Virus record (IMG/VR): IMGVR_UViG_3300044611_002466
Span: 1-64,000 of that record
Source: a virus
Length of the DNA stretch: 64,000 nt
Strand: one strand, 5' to 3'
In this document: one piece after another, positions 8,009-17,100 of the stretch
Numbering within the stretch: position 1 is the stretch's first letter
How the letters are laid out: each line of letters begins with the position of its first letter
Notes under the pieces: generated by a model
What the model was told of the DNA's origin: nothing
Database searches by the model: none
Seen by the model: only the letters and a program-made list of their open reading frames with translations
Program-made: the position numbers and the translations under genes

Positions 8009-9038
8009 GATGCGCGTTCTCGACATTGCCGACGACAATGGTGCGCTTTTGCTGGCCCAGACTGGGGGCCTTCAGGGACTCGACCGGCACGTAAAGGAGG
8101 CCGCCTGGAGGGAGCCCGGGGTGATGCGCACGCGGGACTACGCGCTCCTCCTCGTCGACACGGACGGGAGGGAGCACGGAAAGTACGCCTGCTACGACCC
8201 GGGCAACACCCTGGTCTCCATGCTGTACCTCCAGAACGCGTACCCCCGGGACCTCAACCCGGCGGCGGCAAAGACGGCAGCCGCCACACTGGCGTCGCTG
8301 GCTGTGGACTGGGGCCTCCCGGTCCCGGAAGGGATCTCGAAGCTGGCCTCCATGGAGCTCTCGGAGGCGGACAGCAAGGACATCATCAGCACCCGGCGCG
8401 TTCGCTACAACCCGCCGAAGCTGGCCGACGCCCCGAAGGCCGCCCCCGGTCCCTTCGAGAAGGCGGCTTCCGCTCGACAGCGCTGGGCCGACCTTGACCC
8501 GTTCGAGCGTCGGGACGTCGCTCGAGAGCTCATCAAGGAGGCGGAGAGCGCCCCCCTCTACATCCCGACCCACTTCTACCAGTACGCGGGGGACCGCCTC
8601 AGCCCGAAGTTCGCAGCGTACATGCGGGAGCGGCAGGACTACACGAGCGACCCGGACGTCGTCGAGGGCTACAAGACCCTCGCGAAGATCGCCGCGGCTT
8701 GCGAGCCGGACAGCGTGGTGCAGTCGCTCTACGTCCTGGACGAGCTGGCTCATCTGCGCTGGGCCGGCGGTGATCGCTACGGGGAGACCCTCGCGGACCC
8801 GGTCCGCTGCGTCTACCACACGGACAAGGTCGCGGCCTACTCGTGGAACCACGGGGCCGAGGCCACGAACGAGAACGAGCTCTTCGTGTTCACCACGCAC
8901 CCTACCGCCGCCTCCCGGTTCCTCGGCGCCTTCACTCCGGAGGTCTGGCAGCGCTTCCGCGCCTCCCCCGTCTCCACCTTCCAGGCCATGCCCCTCGAGC
9001 AGAAGGTCCTGGTGTCTCGCATGGCGCGTGAGGTGTAG
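8007..9038 (+). CDS. Unknown protein, portal-cluster
   Basis: Up to 343 residues; start uncertain between ATG 8007/8010 (no visible ribosome-binding site) and ATG 8122 (preceded by GGAGGG). Codon use looks coding from the first ATG. Contains the recurring Lys-x-Ala peptide (VKEAA, SKLAS, EKAAS) shared with other virion-cluster proteins. No enzyme motif seen. It is followed after 2 bases by a zinc-ribbon gene and lies upstream of the portal, so a virion role is likely. Confidence 0.7.
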   Translation: MMRVLDIADDNGALLLAQTGGLQGLDRHVKEAAWREPGVMRTRDYALLLVDTDGREHGKYACYDPGNTLVSMLYLQNAYPRDLNPAAAKTAAATLASLAVDWGLPVPEGISKLASMELSEADSKDIISTRRVRYNPPKLADAPKAAPGPFEKAASARQRWADLDPFERRDVARELIKEAESAPLYIPTHFYQYAGDRLSPKFAAYMRERQDYTSDPDVVEGYKTLAKIAAACEPDSVVQSLYVLDELAHLRWAGGDRYGETLADPVRCVYHTDKVAAYSWNHGAEATNENELFVFTTHPTAASRFLGAFTPEVWQRFRASPVSTFQAMPLEQKVLVSRMAREV

Positions 9039-9040
9039 CG

Positions 9041-9829
9041 ATGGGGGAAGTCGAGGAGCTCATCAAGCTGCTTGCGGATCCGAAGGCACCGCCCCTCGCC
9101 CTCATGCGAGCGCTCACGCTTCGGTTCGGTGTTGAGTGGTTCTCGTGGGACTATGCCGCGCTGCGCATGACGCTCGAGCGCGAGCTCCATGTGCAGGTCT
9201 CCGCCCAGACGATGAGCAAGATCGCAGGCGGCGCTGCCATCGCGATGAGCGACGCCTTCTGGACCGACTGGGAGCACTTCCACTTCCTCGTCCAGGCCCT
9301 CAACGGGGCGGTGCCTGACCACAAGAACCACCAGGAGCTGTCCGTAGGCATGATGATGCGGGCGGTCCACGTCGCGCAGTCGATCCGAAAGGAGCTCGGA
9401 CGGCTCACGGAGATGGTGCCCTTCTCCGAGGAGGTCTCGCGCTACGTCGCCGCCCAGGCGCTGCAGGCAGGGGTCTGGTACCTGCCGCCTCCCCTGGAGT
9501 TTGCCGCCCACCATGCCAGCGGGCTGAGCTACCGCTGCAAGGACTGCGGCAACGTATCGGCGGTCTTCGTCGACGACGGCCTCTGCGATGTCTGCGTCCA
9601 CCGCTTCGACGTGAGTCAGCTCGGGGCGTGGGCGCCTGACCCAGAGGCGCTCGCCAAGGGCGTCGGCGGCAACATCGAGTTCTTCGAGAAGAACCCGACG
9701 GCCGCTGTCGTGCGCAGGCTCCAGGAGCTACACGACCACCCCGGTCGAACCCTTCAGGAGAGCCAAACGGACATCTGCACCGGGAAGATCCTCGCCGCGG
9801 TAGAGTACGCGCTTCAGGGTCACCCGTAG
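9041..9829 (+). CDS. Zinc-ribbon protein, portal-cluster
   Basis: 262 residues, largely helical, with one CKDCG...CDVC zinc ribbon at about residues 167-187. No other motif recognised. Gene is tightly packed (2-base gap upstream, 8-base gap downstream). A virion or packaging-associated role is suggested only by context with the portal gene. Confidence 0.72.
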   Translation: MGEVEELIKLLADPKAPPLALMRALTLRFGVEWFSWDYAALRMTLERELHVQVSAQTMSKIAGGAAIAMSDAFWTDWEHFHFLVQALNGAVPDHKNHQELSVGMMMRAVHVAQSIRKELGRLTEMVPFSEEVSRYVAAQALQAGVWYLPPPLEFAAHHASGLSYRCKDCGNVSAVFVDDGLCDVCVHRFDVSQLGAWAPDPEALAKGVGGNIEFFEKNPTAAVVRRLQELHDHPGRTLQESQTDICTGKILAAVEYALQGHP

Positions 9830-9837
9830 GAGCCAGC

Positions 9838-10431
9838 ATGTCAGAGCACCTCATGTACCTCGCCTGCTTTCGCGAGCTGGAGAAGTCCGCCGGGTTCGGT
9901 ACGCGCGCAGCCACATGGGCAGCTGGACACGCCGCGCAGGTGGGTGGTGCTGTGAAGAGCTTCGCCCACGACGTAGGCAGCTCCGCCCTGGGCACGGTGC
10001 GTCCCAGTGCCTGGAAGGCCGGGATTCAGGCCGGAAGGGCGGAGATGAAGAACGGTCCGCTGGCCGCGGGAATGACGGCGCTTGCGGTGCCTCTCACCGC
10101 GGCCGACGTCGTGCACACGATGCGGACGAAGGTGGACCCGGCGACGGGGAGGCAGCTCGGGCTTGGCGAGCGCGCTGCTGTGGCGGCCGGGCATGTGGGG
10201 TCCACGGTCGCTGGGATGCGCTACATGAACATGGCTGGGGGCGGCTTTGTCCGCGGCATCGGTGTTCAGGTAGGCGGCGGCATGATCACCGACGCGGTCA
10301 CCAGCCGGGCCGGGAGGGCAGTCGATAGCCTGGCTGCTCGAAGGTCCCCCAGTGCGGTGGGTGCTCTCGGCGGCTACGCTCACCCCGCGACCGCCGCTGG
10401 CGGGGCGCCAGTCGCCCGCGGAGTCTCATGA
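9838..10431 (+). CDS. Gly/Ala-rich protein, possible membrane-active virion protein
   Basis: 197 residues starting MSEHLMYLACFRELEKSAG, with the recurring K-x-A-G peptide at the N-terminus. The rest is rich in Gly and Ala with small-residue helices (GSTVAGMRYMNMAGGGFVRG) that could insert in membranes. It overlaps the portal start (ATGA arrangement at 10428). Similar small Gly/Ala-rich proteins recur elsewhere in the window. No function assigned. Confidence 0.68.
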   Translation: MSEHLMYLACFRELEKSAGFGTRAATWAAGHAAQVGGAVKSFAHDVGSSALGTVRPSAWKAGIQAGRAEMKNGPLAAGMTALAVPLTAADVVHTMRTKVDPATGRQLGLGERAAVAAGHVGSTVAGMRYMNMAGGGFVRGIGVQVGGGMITDAVTSRAGRAVDSLAARRSPSAVGALGGYAHPATAAGGAPVARGVS

Positions 10432-12521
10432 ACACCTCCACCGATAGTCCTCGTTCCCCTGGACGTACTACCGCCTCTTGGACGAGTCGCGGCTACGGTG
10501 TTCGGTATCCGTCGCCCTTTTTCGACGTCGCACAGCAGTTCCTCCCGGAGAACGTGCACCAGCTGCATCTCTGGTGCCGGTTCTACTTCCTGACGAACCC
10601 GGTCATCAACGTCGCCTGCCAGAAGATGGCGGAGTACCCCGTCACGCCGCTCGTGTGGGAGACCGACGACAGCGAGCTCAAGGCGCTCTACACCAACCTG
10701 GAGGCCCACCTCCGTCTCCGGCAGTTTCAGGTCGAGATCGGGCTCGACTACAACGTCTACGGGAACGCCTTCGCCAGCGTGTTCTTCCAGCTGGAGAAGT
10801 ACCTGGTGTGCAAGAACTGCAGGGAGCGGTACCGTGCGTCGAAGAACCGCAGCAGGTACACGTGGAAGAACGGGCGATTCTTCCTAACCTGTGGCCTATG
10901 CAAGACGCAGGACTACGCCGACCAAGCCGACACCTACCCGCGTAACGTACGCGGGGCCCGTCTCGTACGGTGGAACCCCGAGAACATCGAGATCAAGCAC
11001 AACGAGGTCACCGGCACCAGCCGCTACTACTACCGCCTCCCGCGCAGCGTCACGAACGACGTCCGCCTCGGGGACCCCGAGACGATCGAGACCCTCCCGC
11101 ACCAGTTCCTCGAGGCGGCGCGGACCGGCCGCGTGCTGCTGTTCCACCCCGACAACTTCTTTCACCTCAAGCGCCCGACCATCGCCCAGAAGGATCAAGG
11201 GTGGGGCTCCCCGCTGATCTTCCCGCTCCTAAAAGATGCCTTCTACCTGCAAGTCATGAAGAAGGCGCAGGAGAGCCTGCTGCTTGAGCATGTGGTGCCG
11301 CTGCGGATCGTCTTCCCTGGACCGACCACCGGAGGCAACGACGGGCCTTTCGGTGCGTACAACCTGTCCAACTGGAAGCAGAAGATCGACACCGAGCTGG
11401 CCATGTGGAAGCGGGACCACAACTACATCCCGATCATGCCGATGAACATCGGGTTCCAGCAGATCGGCGGGCAGGCCAAGGCACTCATCCTGCACCAGGA
11501 GTTCCGCATCCACGCAGAGCAGATGCTCGCGGGCGCCGGCATCCCGGTGGAGTTCGTGTACGGCGGACTCCAGTGGAGCTCCTCGAACACCTCACTGCGT
11601 GCGCTGGAGAACACGTTCCTCGGCTACAACATCGAGCGCTTCAACCTCACGCGCTTCGTTGTCGACAAGGTCGCGGCGCACATGGGCTGGAGGACCTGCC
11701 CGTTCCGCTTCGAGAAGTTCCGCATGGCGGACGACCTCCAGCGGGCCATGTTCTACCTCCAGCTCAACCAGGCAGAGAAGGTCTCGGACCAGCGCCTGCT
11801 CGAGGAGGTTGGGGAGGACTGGGAGACCGAGAGCGAGCGCATCACGGGGGAGCGCGCGAAGAAGATCGATGCGCAGCGGAGGACGCAGCTGGCGACGGCC
11901 GAGATCCAAGGAGCCGCCCTGCTCCGAACCTCCCGCTACCAAGCCAAGGCGAACGAGCTGACGATGCTCGCTCAGAACAACGCGCAGATGCAGATCCAGA
12001 GCGACCAAGCCGCCGCCGGCATGGTCGCCGCACCAGGAGCACAGCCTGCAGGTGCGGCGCCCGGCGCAGCTGCTCCGCCCGCAGCAGAGGCGCCCGCCCA
12101 GGGCGACGCGGCCGCTGCGGGGCAAGACGGTGGTGCTCCCCCGCCCGTGGACCCCAACGCGGCGCTCCCAGAGGGCGGCCCTTCCGTGTACGCGGAGAAC
12201 GCGGGAGCTCCAAACGCATCCGCCGCCCCCACGGCGATGGGTGGGCTGGAGTCGCCCCTGCGCGTGGGTCAGGGAGGGATGGACCTTCGGTACATCGCAC
12301 AGCGCGCGGTGGCCTACCTACGCACGGTGGAGAGCCAGAACGGGAAGCAGGCCATGCTTCAGGAGCTCGGCAAGCTCCAGCTGGAGAACCCACCCGTCTA
12401 CCAGCTCGCCGTGCAGCTGCTGAACAACACCGGCGCGGTGGCAGACCCCCTAAACGCGACCACATCGCCCATCACTCCGAGATCCGCCTCGCAGCGGGAT
12501 GCCAGCCGTACCATAGGATGA
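10428..12521 (+). CDS. Portal protein with zinc-ribbon insertion
   Basis: 697 residues. The order of features fits a phage portal: an N-terminal stretch after VHQLHLWCRFYF, a long central body with QIGGQAKALILHQEF and GIPVEFVYGGLQWSSSNTS, a helical stem region, and an Ala/Pro/Gln-rich disordered C-terminus. It would form the dodecameric ring through which DNA enters. Unusually, a CKNC...CGLC zinc ribbon sits at residues 127-158. It overlaps the preceding gene by 4 bases. The terminase that should dock to it is encoded 29 kb away. Confidence 0.78.
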   Translation: MNTSTDSPRSPGRTTASWTSRGYGVRYPSPFFDVAQQFLPENVHQLHLWCRFYFLTNPVINVACQKMAEYPVTPLVWETDDSELKALYTNLEAHLRLRQFQVEIGLDYNVYGNAFASVFFQLEKYLVCKNCRERYRASKNRSRYTWKNGRFFLTCGLCKTQDYADQADTYPRNVRGARLVRWNPENIEIKHNEVTGTSRYYYRLPRSVTNDVRLGDPETIETLPHQFLEAARTGRVLLFHPDNFFHLKRPTIAQKDQGWGSPLIFPLLKDAFYLQVMKKAQESLLLEHVVPLRIVFPGPTTGGNDGPFGAYNLSNWKQKIDTELAMWKRDHNYIPIMPMNIGFQQIGGQAKALILHQEFRIHAEQMLAGAGIPVEFVYGGLQWSSSNTSLRALENTFLGYNIERFNLTRFVVDKVAAHMGWRTCPFRFEKFRMADDLQRAMFYLQLNQAEKVSDQRLLEEVGEDWETESERITGERAKKIDAQRRTQLATAEIQGAALLRTSRYQAKANELTMLAQNNAQMQIQSDQAAAGMVAAPGAQPAGAAPGAAAPPAAEAPAQGDAAAAGQDGGAPPPVDPNAALPEGGPSVYAENAGAPNASAAPTAMGGLESPLRVGQGGMDLRYIAQRAVAYLRTVESQNGKQAMLQELGKLQLENPPVYQLAVQLLNNTGAVADPLNATTSPITPRSASQRDASRTIG

Positions 12522-12524
12522 CCC

Positions 12525-13373
12525 ATGTTCAAGACCGCCAGTGAGGTGTACGAGACCTACGAGCGCGCCCGTATTGCGTTCGAGAAACAGGCCTACGGGG
12601 AGGCCGAGCACGCGGAGCTGGCGGGCATGGCCTCCAGGGCAGTGGGGAAGGGCGCGCCATCTCCCGCGGTAGCTGGGACGATCCAGAAGGGCGCGCTGAA
12701 GGTCGACCAGGGGATTCGGCATCCCTGGCTGCCGCACACCGACCCCCTACACTCCTTCCCGGGCTCGCAGACCAAGGCCATGGTCGGAAGAAATGTCGTG
12801 CAGAAGCAGGACATGGCAGTCCGCGACATCTCCAAGTCCATCGCTACGCGAGGGTCTCCCCTGTCCGGCGCACGGGCACATCGGGGTCTGATGAATCTGG
12901 GCGAGGGCCACCATCAGATGATGGACATCAGCGCGCACACGGACAAGCCAGCACTGGAGGGCAAAGCCTCTCGCCTGCGCGGAGCCCTGAAGGGGCGCGA
13001 GGTTGGGTACGGTGGCGGTGTGGTCTCAGGGCGCGAGCACGGACACTCCGGGTTGACGCGCGAAGGCACGACGCTGCACGCTGACCTCGATCGTCTGCGC
13101 CCTGACTCGTCTGCTGTGGATCGCCAGGCGATTGCGCGGTCGGAGCGTTTCGGGGCGACCGTGGCTAAAAAAGTGGAGGCGCGCCTGGTCTCGCACCACG
13201 GCATGCACCCGACCGAGGCAGCCGAGCACGCCTCTCACTTCTTCCAGCAGATGCACGCCCCGAGCCGCCCCAGCCAGTTGGTCGGGGAGGCATCGAGGAC
13301 GGCACGCTACTTGGGTGGCGAGGTCTCCCGCGCCGGCTCTGCCGTACGCGGAGTACTCTCTCGCTTGCGCTGA
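12525..13373 (+). CDS. Unknown His/Ala-rich protein downstream of portal
   Basis: 282 residues beginning MFKTASEVYETYERARIAF, again carrying the K-x-A-S peptide at the very N-terminus and an EKQAYGE copy soon after. The middle is rich in His (GEGHHQMMDISAH, HHGMHPTEAAEHASH). No enzyme motif recognised. Three bases separate it from the portal gene. Probable virion component. Confidence 0.68.
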   Translation: MFKTASEVYETYERARIAFEKQAYGEAEHAELAGMASRAVGKGAPSPAVAGTIQKGALKVDQGIRHPWLPHTDPLHSFPGSQTKAMVGRNVVQKQDMAVRDISKSIATRGSPLSGARAHRGLMNLGEGHHQMMDISAHTDKPALEGKASRLRGALKGREVGYGGGVVSGREHGHSGLTREGTTLHADLDRLRPDSSAVDRQAIARSERFGATVAKKVEARLVSHHGMHPTEAAEHASHFFQQMHAPSRPSQLVGEASRTARYLGGEVSRAGSAVRGVLSRLR

Positions 13374-13444
13374 CAAACTGCGCGCGCCGTCTTGATGGGC
13401 GACGTCGTGAAGAACCATAGGAACGTCATGATGTTGTTGAGCAT
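13307..13444 (-). CDS. Small hydrophobic-start protein on the minus strand
   Basis: A 45-residue frame starting MLNNIMTFLWFFTTSPIKTA with a hydrophobic first 15 residues and a basic, disordered remainder. It has a strong AAGGAGG...GAGGTGAAC leader before ATG and a CATAAG element 16 bases upstream. Its last 67 bases run antisense to the end of the plus-strand gene ending at 13373. A tiny membrane-associated protein is plausible; reality rests on the leader and codon pattern. Confidence 0.5.
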   Translation of the reverse strand: MLNNIMTFLWFFTTSPIKTARAVCQRKRESTPRTAEPARETSPPK

Positions 13445-13459
13445 GTTCACCTCAACCTC

Positions 13460-13465
13460 CTTATG
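13460..13465 (-). promoter_or_regulatory. CATAAG element before the 45-residue gene
   Basis: Minus strand reads CGGTCATAAGGAGG, 16 bases before the ATG at 13444 and partly merged with its ribosome-binding site. If it were a classical -10, almost no leader would remain, so it may overlap the transcription start. Confidence 0.5.
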
Positions 13466-13473
13466 ACCGAAAC

Positions 13474-13494
13474 GGACCCCCTTACGAGGGGACC
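13474..13494 (-). terminator. Possible hairpin at the end of a minus-strand gene
   Basis: A CCCCT/AGGGG stem with a four-base loop, flanked by partly pairing GG/CC, overlaps the TAA stop of the gene ending at 13482. No U-tract, so a weak terminator candidate only. Confidence 0.3.
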
Positions 13495-13880
13495 GCCAGC
13501 ATCAGGACGGAGCTCGGCGTACCGCACGCGTCGCACTCCCCGTCTTTCCAGTAGGGCTGCACCTTGAACCCCCGAGTGCACGTCGAGCACACCCACACGT
13601 AGTCGGGCGCCCGGTCTTCCAGCTCGCTCAGAAGCAGCTGGCACTTTCCGCAGTCGACGTCTCCGCACATCCCCCCGCGGTTGTACCGTCCGGCTGGCAG
13701 CAGTACTCGCACGCTCCTGGTGCTGCGCTCGAGCAGCACACAGAACGCGAAGAGTCCACCCTCTCCTGGGAGCGTGGGGTCAACGCGCGGCGCCGACCGC
13801 TCCAGGGGCTCGTGCAGCCCTGTCTGGCCCCGAAGTCTTCGTAGAGGTGAGCCCTCGCGGGCTCTACGCGCGGGCACCAT
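13482..13880 (-). CDS. Small zinc-ribbon protein
   Basis: 132 residues with three Cys groups near the C-terminus: CGDVDCGKC, CSTC and CDAC, probably one or two zinc ribbons. The start at 13880 overlaps the upstream stop in a TGATG arrangement with a GAGGGG site; a shorter form beginning at the ATG at 13670 would contain only the zinc part. Could be a small DNA- or protein-binding regulator. Function unknown. Confidence 0.6.
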   Translation of the reverse strand: MVPARRAREGSPLRRLRGQTGLHEPLERSAPRVDPTLPGEGGLFAFCVLLERSTRSVRVLLPAGRYNRGGMCGDVDCGKCQLLLSELEDRAPDYVWVCSTCTRGFKVQPYWKDGECDACGTPSSVLMLAVPS

Positions 13881-13983
13881 CACCCCTCGTCCAGTGGTGG
13901 TGCATCGCCGCCCCGCATTCGACCACGAACCGTGCCGCGCCCGCCACAAAGGCGAACAGCAGCATCCACATCGTCGGACTCAT
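13864..13983 (-). CDS. Candidate overlapping small membrane protein
   Basis: A 39-residue frame starting MSPTMWMLLFAFVAGAARF, overlapping the 79-residue gene in another frame. Its codons are more GC-rich at third positions than those of the overlapping frame over the same bases, and the peptide has one clear hydrophobic span. An in-frame TAG lies directly before its ATG. Real or not is uncertain; overlapping small membrane genes are typical of phage lysis or host-takeover functions. Confidence 0.35.
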   Translation of the reverse strand: MSPTMWMLLFAFVAGAARFVVECGAAMHHHWTRGDGARA

Positions 13984-14119
13984 CTACATCCCCGTGTTGG
14001 GTCCCGGTGGGACCAGAAACAGACTGCTCGACCAGCTGCGCGAACTGACACAGCTCGGTCCCCTGACTCGGCCTCGAACGGGGCGCCCTACGACGTCCCG
14101 TGGTAGGTTTGGAGTCCAT
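13880..14119 (-). CDS. Unknown small protein
   Basis: 79 residues starting at ATG 14119 after a GGAGGTGAAC leader that is nearly identical to the leader of the 45-residue gene at 13444. The N-terminus is Arg-rich, the C-terminus Gly/Arg/Asp-rich and low in complexity. A CATAAG element lies 17 bases upstream. The second half may be shared with another reading frame. Function unknown. Confidence 0.5.
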   Translation of the reverse strand: MDSKPTTGRRRAPRSRPSQGTELCQFAQLVEQSVSGPTGTQHGDVDESDDVDAAVRLCGGRGTVRGRMRGGDAPPLDEG

Positions 14120-14135
14120 GTTCACCTCCATCCCC

Positions 14136-14141
14136 CTTATG
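14136..14141 (-). promoter_or_regulatory. CATAAG element before the 79-residue gene
   Basis: Minus strand reads CCGGCATAAGGGGG, 17 bases before ATG 14119. It also lies just upstream, in the opposite sense, of the RNA polymerase gene. Confidence 0.5.
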
Positions 14142-14145
14142 CCGG

Positions 14146-17100
14146 ATGTGGAGCTCTTCTATGCCGAATCTGAACCCGGAAGCCGCCTTCGAGAGCTTGA
14201 AGGGTCAGGTGGCCGCGACCATCAAGGCGCAGTTCCCCTTCGAGGGGGCGGTGCGTCGGCTTGAGCTTGTCGACGTCGTCTTTGAGGAAAAGTCCGGCAA
14301 CGCAGGAGACCCGCACCACATCGACAACCTCGATGAGCAGCTCAAGGCCAGAACGACCGGGATGACGTGGGGCGTGCCCGTGCGCGGACGCCTGCGGCTC
14401 GTGGACAAGGCCTCCGGACACCTCATCGAGGAGGCGTCGGTCACCTTGGCGAAGCTCCCCAAGATCACCCGCAGGTACTCCTACCTCATCGACGGGCAGG
14501 AGCGGCAGCACGACAGCGTGTTCCGGTCCAAGTCTCGTGCCTACCACCGCATCGCCTCGAACGGCGACGTCCAGGCCCGCTGGAACTTGGCACGCGGGCA
14601 CGGGTTTGACCTGACGTATGACCCCGTGAAGGGGCGCATGATCATGACGATCGGAGACTCCAACATCCCGCTCTACTCCGTGCTGCACATCCTCAACGTA
14701 GGGGATGCCTCGATGGAGCGGGCTTGGGGTCCCGAGGTGTTCCGCGACAACCAGAAGGCCGCGAAGCTCGGGGACGTGGACAAGATCTACACCGCGCTGC
14801 GGCTGCGCATGGCAGACCGCTCTTCCGGCACTCCGGCCCAGCGGGCGGAGAAGATCCGGGAGTACTTCGCGACGGAGACGGAGGTGCTGCCGGACGCGAT
14901 GAAGGCGGCCTTCGGAAGGGAGTACTCCTCGGTCAACGGAGAGAACCTGCTCCTCTCGTCCACCCGCCTCCTGGACATCCAGAAAGGGCGCTCGAAGGAA
15001 GACCCTCCGGCACATGAGCTTCCCGACGACCGACAGGCGCTGTCCGCGAAGTACCTCGCGACCACCGAGGACTTCGTGATCGAGGCCCTCAGGAGCCACG
15101 AAGCGAGCCTTCGGAAGCAGGTACAGGACCGCATCGACAAGCCGGAGTACAGCATCAGCGACATCATGTCGCCGAACTCCTACGGGCGCGTCGTTCTCGC
15201 CCCGTTTCAGCACGCACAGCGCCCGGAGCAGACCAACCCGCTGCAGTTCCTTTCGGGGTACATGCGCACGACCATCCGCGGCAAGGAGTTCGGCGGCGTC
15301 GGCGGCGAGAAGATCAACCTCGACGTCGAGAAGGAGCTGAACCCGACGCACTTGGGGTTCATCGATCCCATCCAGACGCCGGAGGGGGAGGACACGGGCA
15401 TCGCCCTCAACCTCCCCCTCGGGATCTCTGTCACACGCGCGACCGCGCGACCAGGCTCGAAGAGCAGGGGCTCTCCCGGGCAGGAGATCCGGACGAAGGT
15501 CTACGACGTCAAGGCGCGTCAGACGGTGCTGGCGACCCCGGCGGAGCTCGAGCACGCCGTCGTCGCGTACCCGGACCAAGTACGCTGGACCGGCGGCCAT
15601 CCCGCGCCGATCGCGAACGAGGTCGTCTGCTACGACGAGCAGCGCAAGACCTCGAAGCGTCCGTGGGAGAAGGTGCGGTACGTGCTTCCATCTGCGAAGG
15701 CGCTCCTCTCCTTCAGCGCGAATCTGATCCCCTTCTTGCAGAACAACAACGGCAATCGAGCCATGATGGCGGCCAAGCAACAGGAGCAGGCCCTCGCTCT
15801 GGTGCGGCGCGAGGCCCCCCTCGTCCAGGTCAAGACGGACGGGGTCAACACGTTCGAGCAGGTCGTCGGGTCCTTCGTCACGCACACAGCCCCCGCGGCC
15901 GGCGTCGTGAAGCGAGTCGAGCCGGGCGCGGTTCACCTGCAGACCGAGGAAGGCCTCGTCCGCATCCCGATGTACAACCACTTTCCCCTCAACGGAGGGA
16001 AGAACTCCCTCCACTCCATTCCGGTGGTGAAGGCGGGTCAGGCGGTCCAGAAGGGCGAGCTCCTGGCGGACTCGAACTACACCAAGGATGGCGCCCTCGC
16101 GCTCGGCTCGAACCTGCGCGTCGCGTACGTGCCGTGGAAGGGTCTGACCTTCGAGGACGGCATCGTCGTGTCCGAGAGCGCGGCGAAGCGCATGTCCTCG
16201 GACCACATGCACGCGCTGGAGGTCACGGTCTACGCCAGCATGATCGGCGCCACTGAGGGATCGTTGTCCCGCTGGCGTGACTACGCGACCCCGCAGCGGA
16301 GCACCCCGGAGCACATCAGCAATCTGGACGCACGCGGGATCGTGCGGGAGGGCGCCGTTGTGCACAGCGGCGACGTCCTCGTCGCGATTCTTAGCCCCAG
16401 GCAGTCGAGCGAGTCAGACCAAGCAGCCGGCCTCATCCACAAGACACTGGCGAGGTCGTACCGGGACTCGTCCCTCGTCTGGGACCACGACTACTCCGGG
16501 AAGGTGGTCCGGGTGCTGGTCTCCGAGGCCATGAACCGGAAGCACATCACGGTGCACGTCACCACGGAGCAGCCCCTGGTCGTAGGGGACAAGCTGTCAG
16601 GGCGTCACGGCAACAAGGGGATCATCAGCCGCATCGTGCAGGACCACGAGATGCCACACACGGCGGACGGCGTCCCCGCCGACCTGCTGCTGAACCCAGC
16701 TGGCGTGCCGAGCCGTATGAACGTCGGCCAGGTCCTCGAGACTGCGGCGTCCAAGATCGCAGAGAAGACGGGCAAGCCGTACATCGTGGAGAACTTCGTC
16801 CCCGGGGTCGACTACTCGGCGAAGGTGACGGCGGAAATGCAGAAGCACGGGCTGTCGGACACGGAGGAGATGTTCGACCCCGTGACCAAGCGGTCCATCG
16901 GCCAGATCATGGTCGGGAAGCAGTACATGCTCAAGCTCCACCACCAGGTGGAGAAGAAGGCAACCGCGCGCTCGATGGAGAGCGGGTACACGCACACCGG
17001 CGAGGCGCCGAAGGGGTCCGGCATCCCCGGCGGCGGCCAGAAGATGGACATGTTGACGACGTACGCGATGCTCGCGCACGGAGCCAACCACAACCTCCGG

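Noticed and set aside
14137-16365. A 742-residue frame antisense to the polymerase beta part
   Set aside because: Overlaps unmistakable polymerase motifs; Arg/Leu/Val-rich shadow.
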